Of a stretch of DNA of 64,000 nucleotides, positions 46,960 to 56,789 are shown one piece after another. The stretch lies in contig NZ_CP039852.1 of the NCBI RefSeq assembly GCF_006228385.1, forward strand, positions 3,488,001 through 3,552,000, read 5' to 3'. Made by a program: the position numbers and the translations under genes. The DNA is from Salinimonas iocasae (GTDB taxonomy: Bacteria > Pseudomonadota > Gammaproteobacteria > Enterobacterales > Alteromonadaceae). The notes beneath the pieces were generated by a model, which worked only from the letters and a program-made list of their open reading frames with translations, had not been told where the DNA came from and ran no database searches. The stretch's first letter is position 1. Each line of letters opens with the position of its first letter.

Positions 46960-49134
46960 ATGGGAAAATTTAAAGCCTCAATGACAGCGGCTGCAGTGGT
47001 ACTTGGGCTAAGTGCCTGTAGCAGCCAAACGGAAACTACCGCGATGGAAACACAACCTGCAGTAGAACAAGCAAAATTCGATAATGTATTGCTACAGCAG
47101 TATCAGGGCCCTTACGGCGGCGTTCCTGCCTTTGACAAGATGAAGCTGGAAGATTTAAAGCCAGCACTTGAAAAAGGCATGGCATTAAATATGGCTGAGA
47201 TAGAAGAGATAGCCAACAACCCCAACCCACCCACGTTTGAAAACACCATTGCCGCCATGGAACGTGCCGGTAAGCCTCTGGAGCGCGTTTTTACCTATTG
47301 GGGAATCTGGAGTTCAAACAATTCCAGCCCTGAATTCCGTGAAATACAGGGCGAGATGACGCCAAAAATCTCTGCTTTTTTCACTAAAATTACGCAAAAT
47401 GAAAAGTTGTTCCAGCGTGTAAAAGAAGTGTACGAAAGTGATGAGCTGGAAAACCTTTCCGATGAAGAACAGCGTATTACCTGGCTAACCTACAACAATT
47501 TCGCGCGTAACGGTGCCACCCTTGATGGTGAGACAAAGGCGCGCTATGCAGAAATCAATCAGGAACTGGCGAAATTACAAACCAAGTTCTCTAACAACAT
47601 ACTGGCTGATGAAGAAGATTACGTCACCTATATCAGTGAAGACGAGCTAAGCGGCCTGCCCGATTCTTTCGTTAAAGCGGCAGCTTCTGCAGCGCAGACC
47701 CGTGGTCATGATGGCGAGTATGCGATTACCAATACCCGTTCCTCTATGGATCCGTTCCTGACCTACTCTGACAATCGCGAGCTACGCGAAAAAGTGTGGC
47801 GCACCTATTACAATCGTGGTGATAACGGTGATGCCAAAGACAACAATGAAATCATTAAGCAAATTCTGAAGCTTCGCGACGAGCGTGTTGAACTGCTTGG
47901 GTATGAAGATTATGCCACATGGCGTCTTGAAGACCGCATGGCAAAAACCCCTGAAAAAGCGATGGACCTGATGATGAAAGTCTGGCCAGCAGCAATCGCT
48001 CGCGTCGAGGAAGAAGTGGCTGACATGCAGGCCATCGCCGATGAAGAAGGCGCGGATATTGATATCAAACCTTGGGACTATCGCTATTACGCTGAGAAAG
48101 TGCGCAAAGCAAAATACGACCTTGATTCAAACGAAGTAAAACAATATTTGCAGCTGGATAAGCTTCGCGAAGCAATGTTTTATGTTGCCGGACGTTTGTT
48201 CAACTTTGAGTTTACCCCCGTCGAGGAAGGCTCGGTACCCGTTTTTAACCCTGAGGTTAAAGTCTGGGAAGTTACTGACAAAGCATCAGGGGAACATGTT
48301 GGTCTGTGGTATCTGGACCCGTTTGCACGAAAAGGTAAACGTTCAGGTGCGTGGGCAACCACATACCGTGATTACACGACCTTTAATGGTGAACAGACTG
48401 CCCTGGCATCTAACAACTCTAACTTTGTGAAAGGTGCAGAGGGCGAACCTACACTTATTTCGTGGGACGATGCAGAAACGTATTTCCATGAATTCGGGCA
48501 CGCATTGCACTTCTTATCGGCTGATGTTGCCTACCCGACCTCACATTCAGGTGTACGTGACTACACCGAGTTTCAGTCGCAATTGCTGGAACGTTGGCTA
48601 ACGACTGATGAAGTCATTGATAAATATCTGGTTCACTATGAAACCGGCGAGCCTATCCCGGATGAACTGGTAGAAAAAATCAATCGTGCATCAACTTTCA
48701 ATGAAGGTTTCAAAACCACGGAGTATATGGCATCGGCAATCATGGATCTGAAATACCATACAACAGATCCTGAAAATATTGCCCCGGACAAGTTTGAAAA
48801 AGAAGAACTTGAAAAACTGGGCATGCCAGAGGAAGTTGTGATGCGTCACCGTAGCCCTCACTTCGGACACATTTTTTCAAGTGAAGGCTATGCTGCTGCT
48901 TACTATGGCTATATGTGGGCGGAAGTACTGACAGCTGATGCAGCCGAAGCATTTGCCGAAGCACCCGGTGGTTTTTACGATAAAGAAATGGCTGACAAGC
49001 TGGTTAAATATCTCTTTTCAGTAAGAAATGCGATGGATCCGGCTGAGGCATATCGTAAATTCCGTGGTCGCGATGCGCAAGTTGATGCGTTGATGCGCGA
49101 CCGCGGCTTCCCTTTACCTGAAGAGAAAAACTAA
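46960..49134 (+). CDS. M3 family metallopeptidase lipoprotein (Dcp-like)
   Basis: 724-residue zinc peptidase related to dipeptidyl carboxypeptidase and oligopeptidase A. It begins with a lipoprotein signal (MGKFKASMTAAAVVLGLSAC) whose lipobox LSAC puts the acylated Cys at residue 20, so the mature protein is anchored in a membrane facing the periplasm. The zinc site is HEFGH (510-514) with a downstream Glu in DYTEFQSQ (E537). The N-terminal helical half that covers the active-site channel is complete. The likely substrates are short peptides. A good terminator follows. Confidence 0.93.
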   Translation: MGKFKASMTAAAVVLGLSACSSQTETTAMETQPAVEQAKFDNVLLQQYQGPYGGVPAFDKMKLEDLKPALEKGMALNMAEIEEIANNPNPPTFENTIAAMERAGKPLERVFTYWGIWSSNNSSPEFREIQGEMTPKISAFFTKITQNEKLFQRVKEVYESDELENLSDEEQRITWLTYNNFARNGATLDGETKARYAEINQELAKLQTKFSNNILADEEDYVTYISEDELSGLPDSFVKAAASAAQTRGHDGEYAITNTRSSMDPFLTYSDNRELREKVWRTYYNRGDNGDAKDNNEIIKQILKLRDERVELLGYEDYATWRLEDRMAKTPEKAMDLMMKVWPAAIARVEEEVADMQAIADEEGADIDIKPWDYRYYAEKVRKAKYDLDSNEVKQYLQLDKLREAMFYVAGRLFNFEFTPVEEGSVPVFNPEVKVWEVTDKASGEHVGLWYLDPFARKGKRSGAWATTYRDYTTFNGEQTALASNNSNFVKGAEGEPTLISWDDAETYFHEFGHALHFLSADVAYPTSHSGVRDYTEFQSQLLERWLTTDEVIDKYLVHYETGEPIPDELVEKINRASTFNEGFKTTEYMASAIMDLKYHTTDPENIAPDKFEKEELEKLGMPEEVVMRHRSPHFGHIFSSEGYAAAYYGYMWAEVLTADAAEAFAEAPGGFYDKEMADKLVKYLFSVRNAMDPAEAYRKFRGRDAQVDALMRDRGFPLPEEKN

Positions 49135-49147
49135 GTAATTACCTGCC

Positions 49148-49177
49148 AGGCCCGTGGTAAACACTACGGGCCTTTTT
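49148..49177 (+). terminator. Terminator after M3 peptidase gene
   Basis: AGGCCCGT (49148-49155) pairs with ACGGGCCT (49166-49173) around a ten-base loop, followed by TTTT. Confidence 0.85.
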
Positions 49178-49252
49178 ATTCCCCCAAAGTTTTCATTTTC
49201 GTAAATTCCCAGTCAGCTATACTTACTCCAACCTGTTTTTAACTTTCCCAAC

Positions 49253-49279
49253 TTAACAAAACAAACGTTGTGCCGATAA
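49253..49279 (+). promoter_or_regulatory. Sigma-28 type promoter of chemoreceptor gene
   Basis: TTAA at 49253-49256, 15 bases, then GCCGATAA (49272-49279), a perfect flagellar sigma-factor -10. The -35 keeps only the TAA core. The predicted leader is about 95 bases. Chemoreceptor genes are a standard target of this sigma factor. Confidence 0.6.
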
Positions 49280-49381
49280 CATAACCATCTGCATAATTTC
49301 CCGCATATCAGATTATCTGCCTTCTAAAGGATTTGTCGGGACTGTGCCAAACGCTTTGTAGTCAATATTTTTGGTAGTTGT

Positions 49382-51301
49382 ATGAATTTAAGCGCCTTCA
49401 GTATTAAACAAAAACTTATCTTTATTCTTGTTGTTGCCGTGCTCGCTGCCACTATCCTGGTGAGCTCGTTAAACCAAATGGTGACCCGGGACCTGATTCG
49501 CGGGACAGTGGAAGAGTCGCAGCTACCCAATATTGTAAAACGCCTTGCCAATCGCGTAGATAAAGAGGTTACGGTAATGTCCGCAGTGGCCCACAGCATC
49601 GCCACAAATCCGGACATTCTGGCCTGGTCGGCCAGTGGTGCGCCTGAAGAGGGTGAGGCAAAGGTCGTTAACTACCTGTCGCGTCTGGTTGCCTATAATA
49701 ATCTGAGTGTGGCTTCTTTTGCTGACCGTCAGACTTACAACTACTGGAATCATGAAGGATTTCTGCGCACACTGAAAAATGATGACCAGGACGGTTGGTT
49801 TTTTGCCTACAAAGACAGCGGGCAAGAAACCTCACTGAGTCTGTATAACGATCCGGTTCGCGGCTATCAGCTGTATGCGAATTATCAACAGTTAGAGGGC
49901 CGCGGCATGTCCGGGGTGGCGAAAACGGTTGATGAACTTGTCACGATACTAAACCAGGTAAAAATCGCTCAGACCGGCATGGTATTTATGGTCGATGCTG
50001 CAGGCAAGGTTATTGCGCATCCTGATGAAAGTAAGCTAGGAAGCAGTAGCCTGGCAGAGCTTACCTCTGAAAAGGCAAGCCGGGAAATCTTATCGAAGAA
50101 CGACTTTGCTCTGGCGGAGTTTAACAACAGTGAATCAGATTACTTACTGGCCGGAAGCTATATTCCCAGCGCCCAGTGGTATGTGATAGCCCAGGTGCCT
50201 GAAAATGAGTTGTATGCCGAGCTGAATAACGCAACCCGTCAAACGCTCATATGGTCTTTGATCGTTGCGGCAGCTTTCGCATTGGTCGGGGTCTTCTTCG
50301 CTGCATCTATTACCCGACCGCTTGAACGACTGGCCGATGCGTTCCAGACACTGGGCCAGGGCGGCGGTGATTTAACAACCCGTCTCCCGGCGCCTCCTCA
50401 AAAAGAGATGCATCGTCTGGTGGACGGGTTCAACAAGTTTATCCATTCACTGCACGCCACTATGTCTTCAATTGTTAGTGATAGCGGTCAGGTTCGCCAG
50501 GCTGCCAGTCAGGTGGCGGAAAGTACCCGCACAACCCAGGCAAATAGTCAGGATCAGCGTGACAGAACGCTTCAGGTTGCCACTGCGATGACACAGATGG
50601 CCAGCTCTGTTCAGGAAATTGCTCGTTCAGCCCAATCTGCAGCTGCCAATGCCCACGAGTCCACGCAGACTACCCACCAGGGGCATGTGGTAACGAAGAA
50701 TGCTGTATCGCAGATAGACGCGCTATCGGCGCAGATTTCAGAAGTGGCAGAAACCATTTCAACACTGAATACGCATACCAACACAATCGGCGGTATTCTG
50801 GATACCATCAGAGGTATTTCTGAACAAACCAATCTTCTTGCGCTTAACGCGGCCATTGAAGCGGCCCGGGCGGGGGATCACGGACGAGGCTTCTCAGTGG
50901 TCGCCGACGAAGTAAGAACGCTGGCGCAGCGCGCTGCAGCAGCTACTGACGAAATTCAGGAAAAGATAGACAGCTTCCAAAAGGACAGCCAACAAGCAGT
51001 CGGCCAAATGCAAAGTAGTCAGGAGCAAACATCCAGCGTCGTTGAAAGTGCGCGCCAGATAGATGAACTGCTGGAGACAATTGCTCAGAATATTAATCAG
51101 ATTAATGACATGAATACGCATATCGCAACGGCGACAGAGCAGCAGGCTTCTGTGGTTGAAGATGTGAGTAAAAATATCAACGAGATCAGCGGGCGTAATG
51201 AGGACAATGTGGAGAACTCATCACAGCTTGTTACTGCCAGTGAGCAGCTTGATAGTGCCGCTGAAAACCTGTCCCGACAGGTAGGCCACTTCCGTCTTTA
51301 A
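49382..51301 (+). CDS. Methyl-accepting chemotaxis protein with double Cache sensor
   Basis: 639-residue chemoreceptor. A first membrane helix (about 12-31) is followed by a periplasmic dCache-type domain (about 35-285, with [16 protein letters not shown] and [19 protein letters not shown]). A second helix (about 288-310), HAMP (311-365) and a cytoplasmic signalling region complete it. The tip for CheA/CheW contact reads [17 protein letters not shown] near residues 478-494. dCache receptors commonly sense amino acids, carboxylates or amines; the ligand cannot be read here. A terminator follows. The start has no clear Shine-Dalgarno. Confidence 0.93.
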   Translation: MNLSAFSIKQKLIFILVVAVLAATILVSSLNQMVTRDLIRGTVEESQLPNIVKRLANRVDKEVTVMSAVAHSIATNPDILAWSASGAPEEGEAKVVNYLSRLVAYNNLSVASFADRQTYNYWNHEGFLRTLKNDDQDGWFFAYKDSGQETSLSLYNDPVRGYQLYANYQQLEGRGMSGVAKTVDELVTILNQVKIAQTGMVFMVDAAGKVIAHPDESKLGSSSLAELTSEKASREILSKNDFALAEFNNSESDYLLAGSYIPSAQWYVIAQVPENELYAELNNATRQTLIWSLIVAAAFALVGVFFAASITRPLERLADAFQTLGQGGGDLTTRLPAPPQKEMHRLVDGFNKFIHSLHATMSSIVSDSGQVRQAASQVAESTRTTQANSQDQRDRTLQVATAMTQMASSVQEIARSAQSAAANAHESTQTTHQGHVVTKNAVSQIDALSAQISEVAETISTLNTHTNTIGGILDTIRGISEQTNLLALNAAIEAARAGDHGRGFSVVADEVRTLAQRAAAATDEIQEKIDSFQKDSQQAVGQMQSSQEQTSSVVESARQIDELLETIAQNINQINDMNTHIATATEQQASVVEDVSKNINEISGRNEDNVENSSQLVTASEQLDSAAENLSRQVGHFRL

Positions 51302-51309
51302 AAGACAGG

Positions 51310-51341
51310 CAGGCGCAAAATACTGCGCCTGTTCTTATTTT
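51310..51341. terminator. Terminator between chemoreceptor and lipoprotein genes
   Basis: CAGGCGCA (51310-51317) pairs with TGCGCCTG (51324-51331) around six bases, followed by TTCTTATTTT. It overlaps the stop of the convergent lipoprotein gene. Confidence 0.78.
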
Positions 51342-52201
51342 ATCTTCAAACGGATTAACCGGGCATCCTGTAACGGTGACTTTTCCTGAGTCAGCCATAT
51401 CTCGCCATTAGCTTTTGCACATATCCCTTCGACCTGCCCAAACCGTTCAAGCGGGCTGACAGAAACAACGCGGTAGTCGCTGGCCAGGACCGCAATAAAT
51501 GGTCGCAGTACGCCAAGAAGATTGCTGTTGTAACCTACAACAATAAAACGCTGATTGGCTTTATCCCAGTCTGCACCGGTGATGATGCCGGGCAGCCCCT
51601 TGATAACCTGTACGGCGGTAAGTTCCTGCGATTTGGGCGAGGATGCGATTTGATAAACTCTGGCGTGTTCGGTGTCCCAGCTTTTAGAAAACAGCACCAG
51701 CTTATCTTCTCTTACCGTTAGCGCCTCGGCATCGTAGTCATGGTTATAGGGTGTATTGGCTGACGGCGTATTGCCTTTATACGTTAATCGGAATGTTTTT
51801 ATCTTCTTATACGTCTGTCTGTCTAACTGTCGTACCGATACATAATTCCGGTTGCCACGATTATTACCAATATCAGCGATATAAAAATACCTGTCATTGG
51901 CCGTTATTGCCTCAATATCTTTATTGGGAAAGTCCAGTTGCGCTTTTTTTGTGATGTTTCCGTTTTCATTAAGAAAATATAAGACTGCATCGTTACCAGA
52001 GTCATTAACCGTTACAGCACCCCCGGCAGTACAGAATAGGCCTGACGTCTCATTAACAGCACCGGGAAGTTTTTGCGTGTCGATAACATCTATTTTCATC
52101 AGAGGATAGCCTGAAGAGGCTGCGCATCCGGCACTGACAACGGCGGCAAGTAGAAGCGCAACCGCACGTACCATTGATTTTCTGGCTATAAAACTGAACA
52201 T
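51335..52201 (-). CDS. Lipoprotein of unknown function, beta-propeller-like
   Basis: 288 residues from ATG 52201, which has GAGGT six bases upstream; the TTG at 52219 is rejected. The signal MVRAVALLLAAVVSAGC ends in a lipobox with Cys near residue 26. The mature part has repeated short beta motifs (VTVNDSGNDAVLYFLNENG, YFYIADIGNNRGNRN, LVLFSKSWDTEHARVYQI, RFIVVGYNSN), which suggests a beta-propeller like SdiA-regulated or phytase-esterase-like proteins. No catalytic residues are clear. Location at the outer membrane is likely because the residue after the Cys is Ala rather than Asp. Confidence 0.65.
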   Translation of the reverse strand: MFSFIARKSMVRAVALLLAAVVSAGCAASSGYPLMKIDVIDTQKLPGAVNETSGLFCTAGGAVTVNDSGNDAVLYFLNENGNITKKAQLDFPNKDIEAITANDRYFYIADIGNNRGNRNYVSVRQLDRQTYKKIKTFRLTYKGNTPSANTPYNHDYDAEALTVREDKLVLFSKSWDTEHARVYQIASSPKSQELTAVQVIKGLPGIITGADWDKANQRFIVVGYNSNLLGVLRPFIAVLASDYRVVSVSPLERFGQVEGICAKANGEIWLTQEKSPLQDARLIRLKIK

Positions 52202-52411
52202 TGGGGACCTCGACTGCAAAAAGCATGACGCTAAAAAGATGATTATTCGGGTCTATTCAAGACGCGCAAGTAACGCGTGAAGATCACAACAGTTTCAACT
52301 CACTACTCATCCGTCCTTAATAAATAACAGTACAAACAAGCAATCTAATAAAATCATATTGTACTCAGCGCTCTTTAAAGAAAGTGCGTAGTATTTGTAA
52401 GGGAATTCAAC

Positions 52412-54211
52412 TTGTCAGAGTCGCTCATCAGTCTTGTCAGTGTTGGCCTGCTTTCTATTGCCTGCCAGTTTCTGGCGTATAAAATCAGGCTACCCGCCAT
52501 ACTTCCGTTACTTATCGTCGGTATTATTGTCGGCCCGGTGCTTAACCTGCTTGATGCAGATAAATTATTTGGTGATTTGCTGTTTCCGGTAGTTTCACTT
52601 TCAGTGGCTATCATTTTATTTGAAGGCGCACTGACACTCAGGTTTAAAGATATCCGCGGCCACAGCAATATGGTCAGGAACCTGTGCAGTGTAGGTGTAG
52701 TAGTGACCTGGATCGTATCTACACTGGCCGCTCACTATGCGCTCTCTATTCCCTGGCAGCTATCCTTCCTGTTCGGCGCTATTGTCACCGTTACCGGTCC
52801 CACGGTTATAATTCCGATGCTGCGAACGGTCCGCCCTAAGAGCAATGTTGCAAATATTCTAAGGTGGGAAGGTATTATTATCGATCCGATAGGCGCGCTG
52901 CTGGCGGTTCTGGTCTTTGAATATATCGTTGCCTCCCAGGCAGAAGCATTGACCCACACGCTTATAGCGTTTGGTAAAACAGTAGGTATTGGTATTGTAC
53001 TGGGCTTAGCGGGCGGCTACTCGTTGGGCTATTGCCTGCGTAAAAAATGGATCCCGCACTATCTGCAAAATACCGCTGTTCTGACGCTCGTATTGGGTGC
53101 ATTTGCAGCATCTAACTATGTTGCCCATGAGTCTGGCCTGCTGACTGTTACCATCATGGGGATGGTGCTGGCGAATATGAAAAATGTCGAGGTCGAGGAT
53201 ATCCTTGAGTTTAAGGAAACATTAAGTGTATTGCTGATTTCCGGCCTGTTTATCTTATTGGCTACCCGTTTGGAATTGCAGGCGATAGCGAACGTTGGTG
53301 CGGGTATTGTCATCGTTTTACTGGCGGTTATTTTTGTAGCCCGTCCGCTTTCTGTCCTCGTATCATCCATCGGCACCGGTCTGAACTGGCGAGAGCTTTC
53401 CTTACTCAGCTGGATTGCGCCACGGGGTATCGTTGCCGCTGCAGTCTCTGCATTGTTTTCAATAAAGTTGCAGAAAATCGGTTATGACGGTGCGGACGTT
53501 ATCGTTCCGATTGTATTTTTAGTGATTATTACCACCGTTGTGGTGCAGAGTTTGACTGCGAAACCGGTGGCAGCCCTACTGAAAATGCGCGCGCCGCCAC
53601 CTAATGGATACCTTATTTTCGGTGGTAGTCAGTTTAACCGCATGTTGGCAAAGGAAATGATTAATCAGGATATTCCTGTCACCCTGGCTGATACCAACTG
53701 GGACGCGGTAAAAAAAGCCCGCATGCAGGATATCCCTACCTATTTTGGTAACCCTGCATCTGACCATGCGGCGCGCCACATGGACATGGACCGATTGGGC
53801 AGAGTGCTGGTGATGTCACCCTATCAGCAACTGAACCCGGTTATTGCCTACCATTTTGAATATACCATTGGCAAAGATAAGGTCTGGGGGCTTACCAACA
53901 ACGAGCAGACAGCGCGGCCCAGTCACCAGGTAGGTAAACATTATGCCAAGCGAATGACGCTGTTTGATGAGGGTGTTACCTATGGTTATCTAGCTTCATC
54001 CGTCTCACATGGTGCAACGATAAAAACAACCCGTATTACTGAAGAGTTCACCTATGCTGACTATCTTGAACAGTACGGTGGTCGCGTTATTCCGTTGATT
54101 GCGATTGATGATGAAGAGAAGTCACACGTGATTTTGTTGGGTGAAGATTTAGAAGTTGCGCCGGGTTGGCGTCTGATCAGCCTGATTCGCGCTGAGGATG
54201 AACCCGTATAA
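52412..54211 (+). CDS. Cation:proton antiporter with C-terminal NAD-binding (RCK-like) domain
   Basis: 599 residues. The first 390 hold about twelve membrane helices of the CPA1 Na+/H+ exchanger family, with conserved LPAILPLLIVGIIVGP, LFEGALTLRF, VTGPTVI, WEGIIIDPIGA (ion-binding Asp) and WIAPRGIVAAAVSAL. A TrkA-N-like domain follows (about 400-510: GYLIFGGSQFNRMLAKEMIN), then a small C-terminal region. Start is TTG at 52412: AAGGGA (52399-52404) is seven bases ahead and no ATG fits. Such proteins expel Na+ or K+ in exchange for H+; the ion cannot be decided. A hairpin follows. Confidence 0.88.
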   Translation: MSESLISLVSVGLLSIACQFLAYKIRLPAILPLLIVGIIVGPVLNLLDADKLFGDLLFPVVSLSVAIILFEGALTLRFKDIRGHSNMVRNLCSVGVVVTWIVSTLAAHYALSIPWQLSFLFGAIVTVTGPTVIIPMLRTVRPKSNVANILRWEGIIIDPIGALLAVLVFEYIVASQAEALTHTLIAFGKTVGIGIVLGLAGGYSLGYCLRKKWIPHYLQNTAVLTLVLGAFAASNYVAHESGLLTVTIMGMVLANMKNVEVEDILEFKETLSVLLISGLFILLATRLELQAIANVGAGIVIVLLAVIFVARPLSVLVSSIGTGLNWRELSLLSWIAPRGIVAAAVSALFSIKLQKIGYDGADVIVPIVFLVIITTVVVQSLTAKPVAALLKMRAPPPNGYLIFGGSQFNRMLAKEMINQDIPVTLADTNWDAVKKARMQDIPTYFGNPASDHAARHMDMDRLGRVLVMSPYQQLNPVIAYHFEYTIGKDKVWGLTNNEQTARPSHQVGKHYAKRMTLFDEGVTYGYLASSVSHGATIKTTRITEEFTYADYLEQYGGRVIPLIAIDDEEKSHVILLGEDLEVAPGWRLISLIRAEDEPV

Positions 54212-54218
54212 CGAAAAT

Positions 54219-54246
54219 GCACCCTGTCCCTCGACAGGGTGCTTCT
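54219..54246 (+). terminator. Terminator after antiporter gene
   Basis: GCACCCTGTC (54219-54228) pairs perfectly with GACAGGGTGC (54233-54242) around four bases. The T tract TTCT is short. Confidence 0.7.
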
Positions 54247-54361
54247 CCCTGGAATGTGAATAGACGGCGTTTATTATTATTTGAAGTATGTTGTTATTGT
54301 TTTGACCTGTTCTATCGCACAGGCTGGATATAGCAACACCCAGGCCACTTTTTACTGCATT

Positions 54362-54404
54362 GTTTTACAAGGCTTTTTGTAAAACTTAGATACCCAAAAT
54401 CTAA
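54362..54404. repeat. Two adjacent perfect inverted repeats downstream of waaA
   Basis: GTTTTACAA (54362-54370) / TTGTAAAAC (54377-54385) with a six-base loop, then directly TTAGAT (54386-54391) / ATCTAA (54399-54404). Both are AT-rich and stand within an otherwise blank 230-base gap between the antiporter terminator and the waaA stop. Confidence 0.55.
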
Positions 54405-54478
54405 ATGCAGAGGCATTCTGGTGCACGACACCTTCAATAACGCACAACGACTGGGCTCACTTTTTAACCAGTTATCAA

Positions 54479-55786
54479 TTATTTAAGCGACTTTAGGACC
54501 TGTAACGTTTTTTGAAGGGCGCCGCTGTTCTTAGTGAGTACTGTCTTGCCAGCATATCCGGACTCACTTCGTTTATCCGAGTCGGTTAACCACTGCGAGA
54601 GCTGGTCAAAAATCTCAGTAGCATTCTGTTTAATATGCAGGCCGCCGCTGGCAATTAAGGATTCGCAGATAACCGGATTATTGTAGGTATTCGGCCCCAT
54701 GATAACCGGAATACCAAAGGCTGCAGGTTCCAGCGCATTGTGGCCACCTTTATCTGCGAGCGAGCCACCAACAAAAGCAACGTCCGCCACTGCGTACGCT
54801 TCGTTAAGCCTACCCATTTCGTCTAACAGAATCACATCCGTATCATCTCGGATGACATCATTAACCGACGTTCTGATAAACGATACCCCATGACCTTCTA
54901 GCAATTCAGCTACTGTATCAAAACGTTCCGGATGCCGGGGCACGATTATCAATAGCGGCTCAGACGTCTTGTGCGCGTCGCCAAGCCTTTGCACCGCCTC
55001 AAGCAGCACTTGCTCTTCGGGGGCATGCGTACTGCCTGCCACGACGGTATACCGCTCACAGTTCTGAAGTCCCATAAAATCAGAATGCTGTCGACTATCC
55101 AGAGAGGTAGCCTGATCAAACTTTATATTGTTGGTGAGTAATAGCTTATCTTCCCTGATGCCCAGCGCCTCATAGTTCTCATAATCTCGCGGGCCCTGCG
55201 CGCACACCTTTGTAATTTTGCGCAACATTGGCGAAAAAAGTGCGCTTATTTTTTTATACCTGGCAGCAGATCGGTCAGTCATTCGCGCGTTTATGACCAC
55301 CGCCGGAATATTTCTTTTCCAGCATGCATGAATAAGATTCGGCCAAAGCTCGACTTCAGTGATACATACAAAGCGTGGCTGCACTCTACGAAGCATCCAC
55401 TGCATCGAGAACGGAAAGTCGAAAGGCAGATAAAAGTGATGTACCCGATCAGCAAAAATGGCGCGCACTCTCGCTGAGCCTGTGGGTGTTGTGGTAGTAA
55501 TAGTGATTGTGGCGTCGGGCTCTGATTGTAAAATTTGTTTGACCACACAGGATGCAGCAACCACCTCACCTACGGATACGCAATGGAAAAAATATCCACC
55601 AGGGCTCGCTGGCTTTGCAACACAACCAAACCGCGACAAAAAGTGCTGCGTATCATGTCGATGCTGCCTCACGCCACGTTTCACTAAGCCCAGGTAGGCA
55701 AAGGGCGCAGCCAATAGAAGTAAGCCGCTATACAACCATCTGATAAGAAGCTCGCTGATTGTTTCAGTTGAATATTGCGATGCCAC
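54479..55786 (-). CDS. waaA: 3-deoxy-D-manno-octulosonic acid (Kdo) transferase
   Basis: Transfers Kdo from CMP-Kdo to lipid IVA in lipopolysaccharide core synthesis. 435 residues with one N-terminal membrane anchor (WLYSGLLLLAAPFAYLGLV). The Kdo-transferase base Glu lies in SVGEVVAA, TTTTPTGSARV and EVELWPNLI are family motifs, and the C-terminal CMP-Kdo site reads FVGGSLADKGGHNALEPAA. The start is a GTG at 55786 with GGCGGA upstream, ten residues longer than E. coli; a start nearer RWLYSG is possible. It is the first gene after the S10 operon on the same strand, beyond a terminator. Confidence 0.92.
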   Translation of the reverse strand: MASQYSTETISELLIRWLYSGLLLLAAPFAYLGLVKRGVRQHRHDTQHFLSRFGCVAKPASPGGYFFHCVSVGEVVAASCVVKQILQSEPDATITITTTTPTGSARVRAIFADRVHHFYLPFDFPFSMQWMLRRVQPRFVCITEVELWPNLIHACWKRNIPAVVINARMTDRSAARYKKISALFSPMLRKITKVCAQGPRDYENYEALGIREDKLLLTNNIKFDQATSLDSRQHSDFMGLQNCERYTVVAGSTHAPEEQVLLEAVQRLGDAHKTSEPLLIIVPRHPERFDTVAELLEGHGVSFIRTSVNDVIRDDTDVILLDEMGRLNEAYAVADVAFVGGSLADKGGHNALEPAAFGIPVIMGPNTYNNPVICESLIASGGLHIKQNATEIFDQLSQWLTDSDKRSESGYAGKTVLTKNSGALQKTLQVLKSLK

Positions 55787-55875
55787 GTTATTTCCGCCGA
55801 AATCCAGTAAAAATTTACGTTATACCTGCTCCGCCTTGGCGATGAAACAGAATCACATACAAAAGTAACAGATAC

Positions 55876-55904
55876 AAAAAAGCCGCTCCAGGAGCGGCTT
55901 TTTT
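55876..55904. terminator. Terminator of the S10 operon
   Basis: AAAAAAGCCGCT pairs with AGCGGCTTTTTT around a short loop, 22 bases beyond the rpsQ stop. A strong bidirectional hairpin, it shows that the operon ends here and does not continue into spc genes. Confidence 0.88.
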
Positions 55905-55925
55905 AAAGTGTAAAAAGCGGTGTAA

Positions 55926-56183
55926 TTAAACGCCTGCTTTTTCTACAACTTCTACCAGTGTCCAAGTTTTGTTCTTAGACAAAGGACGACATTCGCGAAC
56001 TGTCACGATATCGCCTTGATTGGCAGTGTTGCTTTCGTCGTGAGCGTGCAACTTAGTAGAACGTCTGATGAACTTCCCATAAATAGGGTGTTTAACAAAA
56101 CGCTCAACCATAACAGTGATAGTTTTATCCATCTTGTTGCTAACCACACGACCTTGAACTGTACGAGTATTTTGCTCAGTCAT
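55926..56183 (-). CDS. rpsQ: 30S ribosomal protein S17
   Basis: 85-residue 16S rRNA-binding protein that acts early in 30S assembly. The OB-fold pattern is clear: [34 protein letters not shown] and [18 protein letters not shown]. Its ATG overlaps the rpmC stop by one base, so it is translationally coupled. It is the last gene of the S10 operon here; rplN of the spc operon, which normally follows, is replaced by a terminator and waaA. Confidence 0.98.
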   Translation of the reverse strand: MTEQNTRTVQGRVVSNKMDKTITVMVERFVKHPIYGKFIRRSTKLHAHDESNTANQGDIVTVRECRPLSKNKTWTLVEVVEKAGV

Positions 56184-56374
56184 TACGCATCAGCCTTTTG
56201 AGTCAGAATGGTTTTAACACGCGCGATGTTACGACGCACTTTCTTCAACTGGTCAGATTTTTCAAGCTGCCCGGTTGAGTGCTGCATGCGCAGGTTGAAC
56301 TGTTCGCGTAGCAGGTTCAATAACTCTGCATTCAGCTCTTCTACGCTTTTGTCTTTCAGTTCAGTCGCTTTCAT
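56183..56374 (-). CDS. rpmC: 50S ribosomal protein L29
   Basis: 63-residue two-helix protein at the polypeptide exit tunnel rim. [19 protein letters not shown] and [16 protein letters not shown] are typical. It overlaps rplP by one base at its start and rpsQ by one base at its end, the standard S10 operon coupling. Confidence 0.98.
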   Translation of the reverse strand: MKATELKDKSVEELNAELLNLLREQFNLRMQHSTGQLEKSDQLKKVRRNIARVKTILTQKADA

Positions 56375-56787
56375 TACATCACCGTCCGAGTTACAAAGGT
56401 TGTTTTAAATGGCAGTTTTGCCGCTGCCAATTCAAACGCCTCACGTGCCAGAGCTTCAGGAACCCCTTCCATCTCATACAGAACACGGCCAGGTTGAATT
56501 TGGCATACCCAGTACTCAACGTTACCTTTACCTTTACCTTGACGAACCTCAAGAGGCTTCTCAGTAATTGGCTTGTCAGGGAAAACCCGAATCCAGATTT
56601 TACCTTGACGCTTAACGTGACGAGTCATAGCACGACGCGCTGCTTCGATTTGACGCGCAGTCATACGACCACGGCCAGTTGCTTTCAGGCCATATGTACC
56701 GAAGCTTACTTTGCTACCTGCAACAGCAAGACCACGGTTACGACCTTTATGCTGTTTACGAAATTTCGTACGCTTAGGTTGTAACAT
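56374..56787 (-). CDS. rplP: 50S ribosomal protein L16
   Basis: 137-residue protein beside the peptidyl transferase centre and A-site t[20 protein letters not shown] opens the chain as expected, and [21 protein letters not shown] is the conserved core. It lies two bases after rpsC. The Arg hydroxylated by RoxA in E. coli (R81) lies in the conserved segment that follows the core; the modifying enzyme gene is not in the window. Confidence 0.98.
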   Translation of the reverse strand: MLQPKRTKFRKQHKGRNRGLAVAGSKVSFGTYGLKATGRGRMTARQIEAARRAMTRHVKRQGKIWIRVFPDKPITEKPLEVRQGKGKGNVEYWVCQIQPGRVLYEMEGVPEALAREAFELAAAKLPFKTTFVTRTVM

Positions 56788-56789
56788 GA

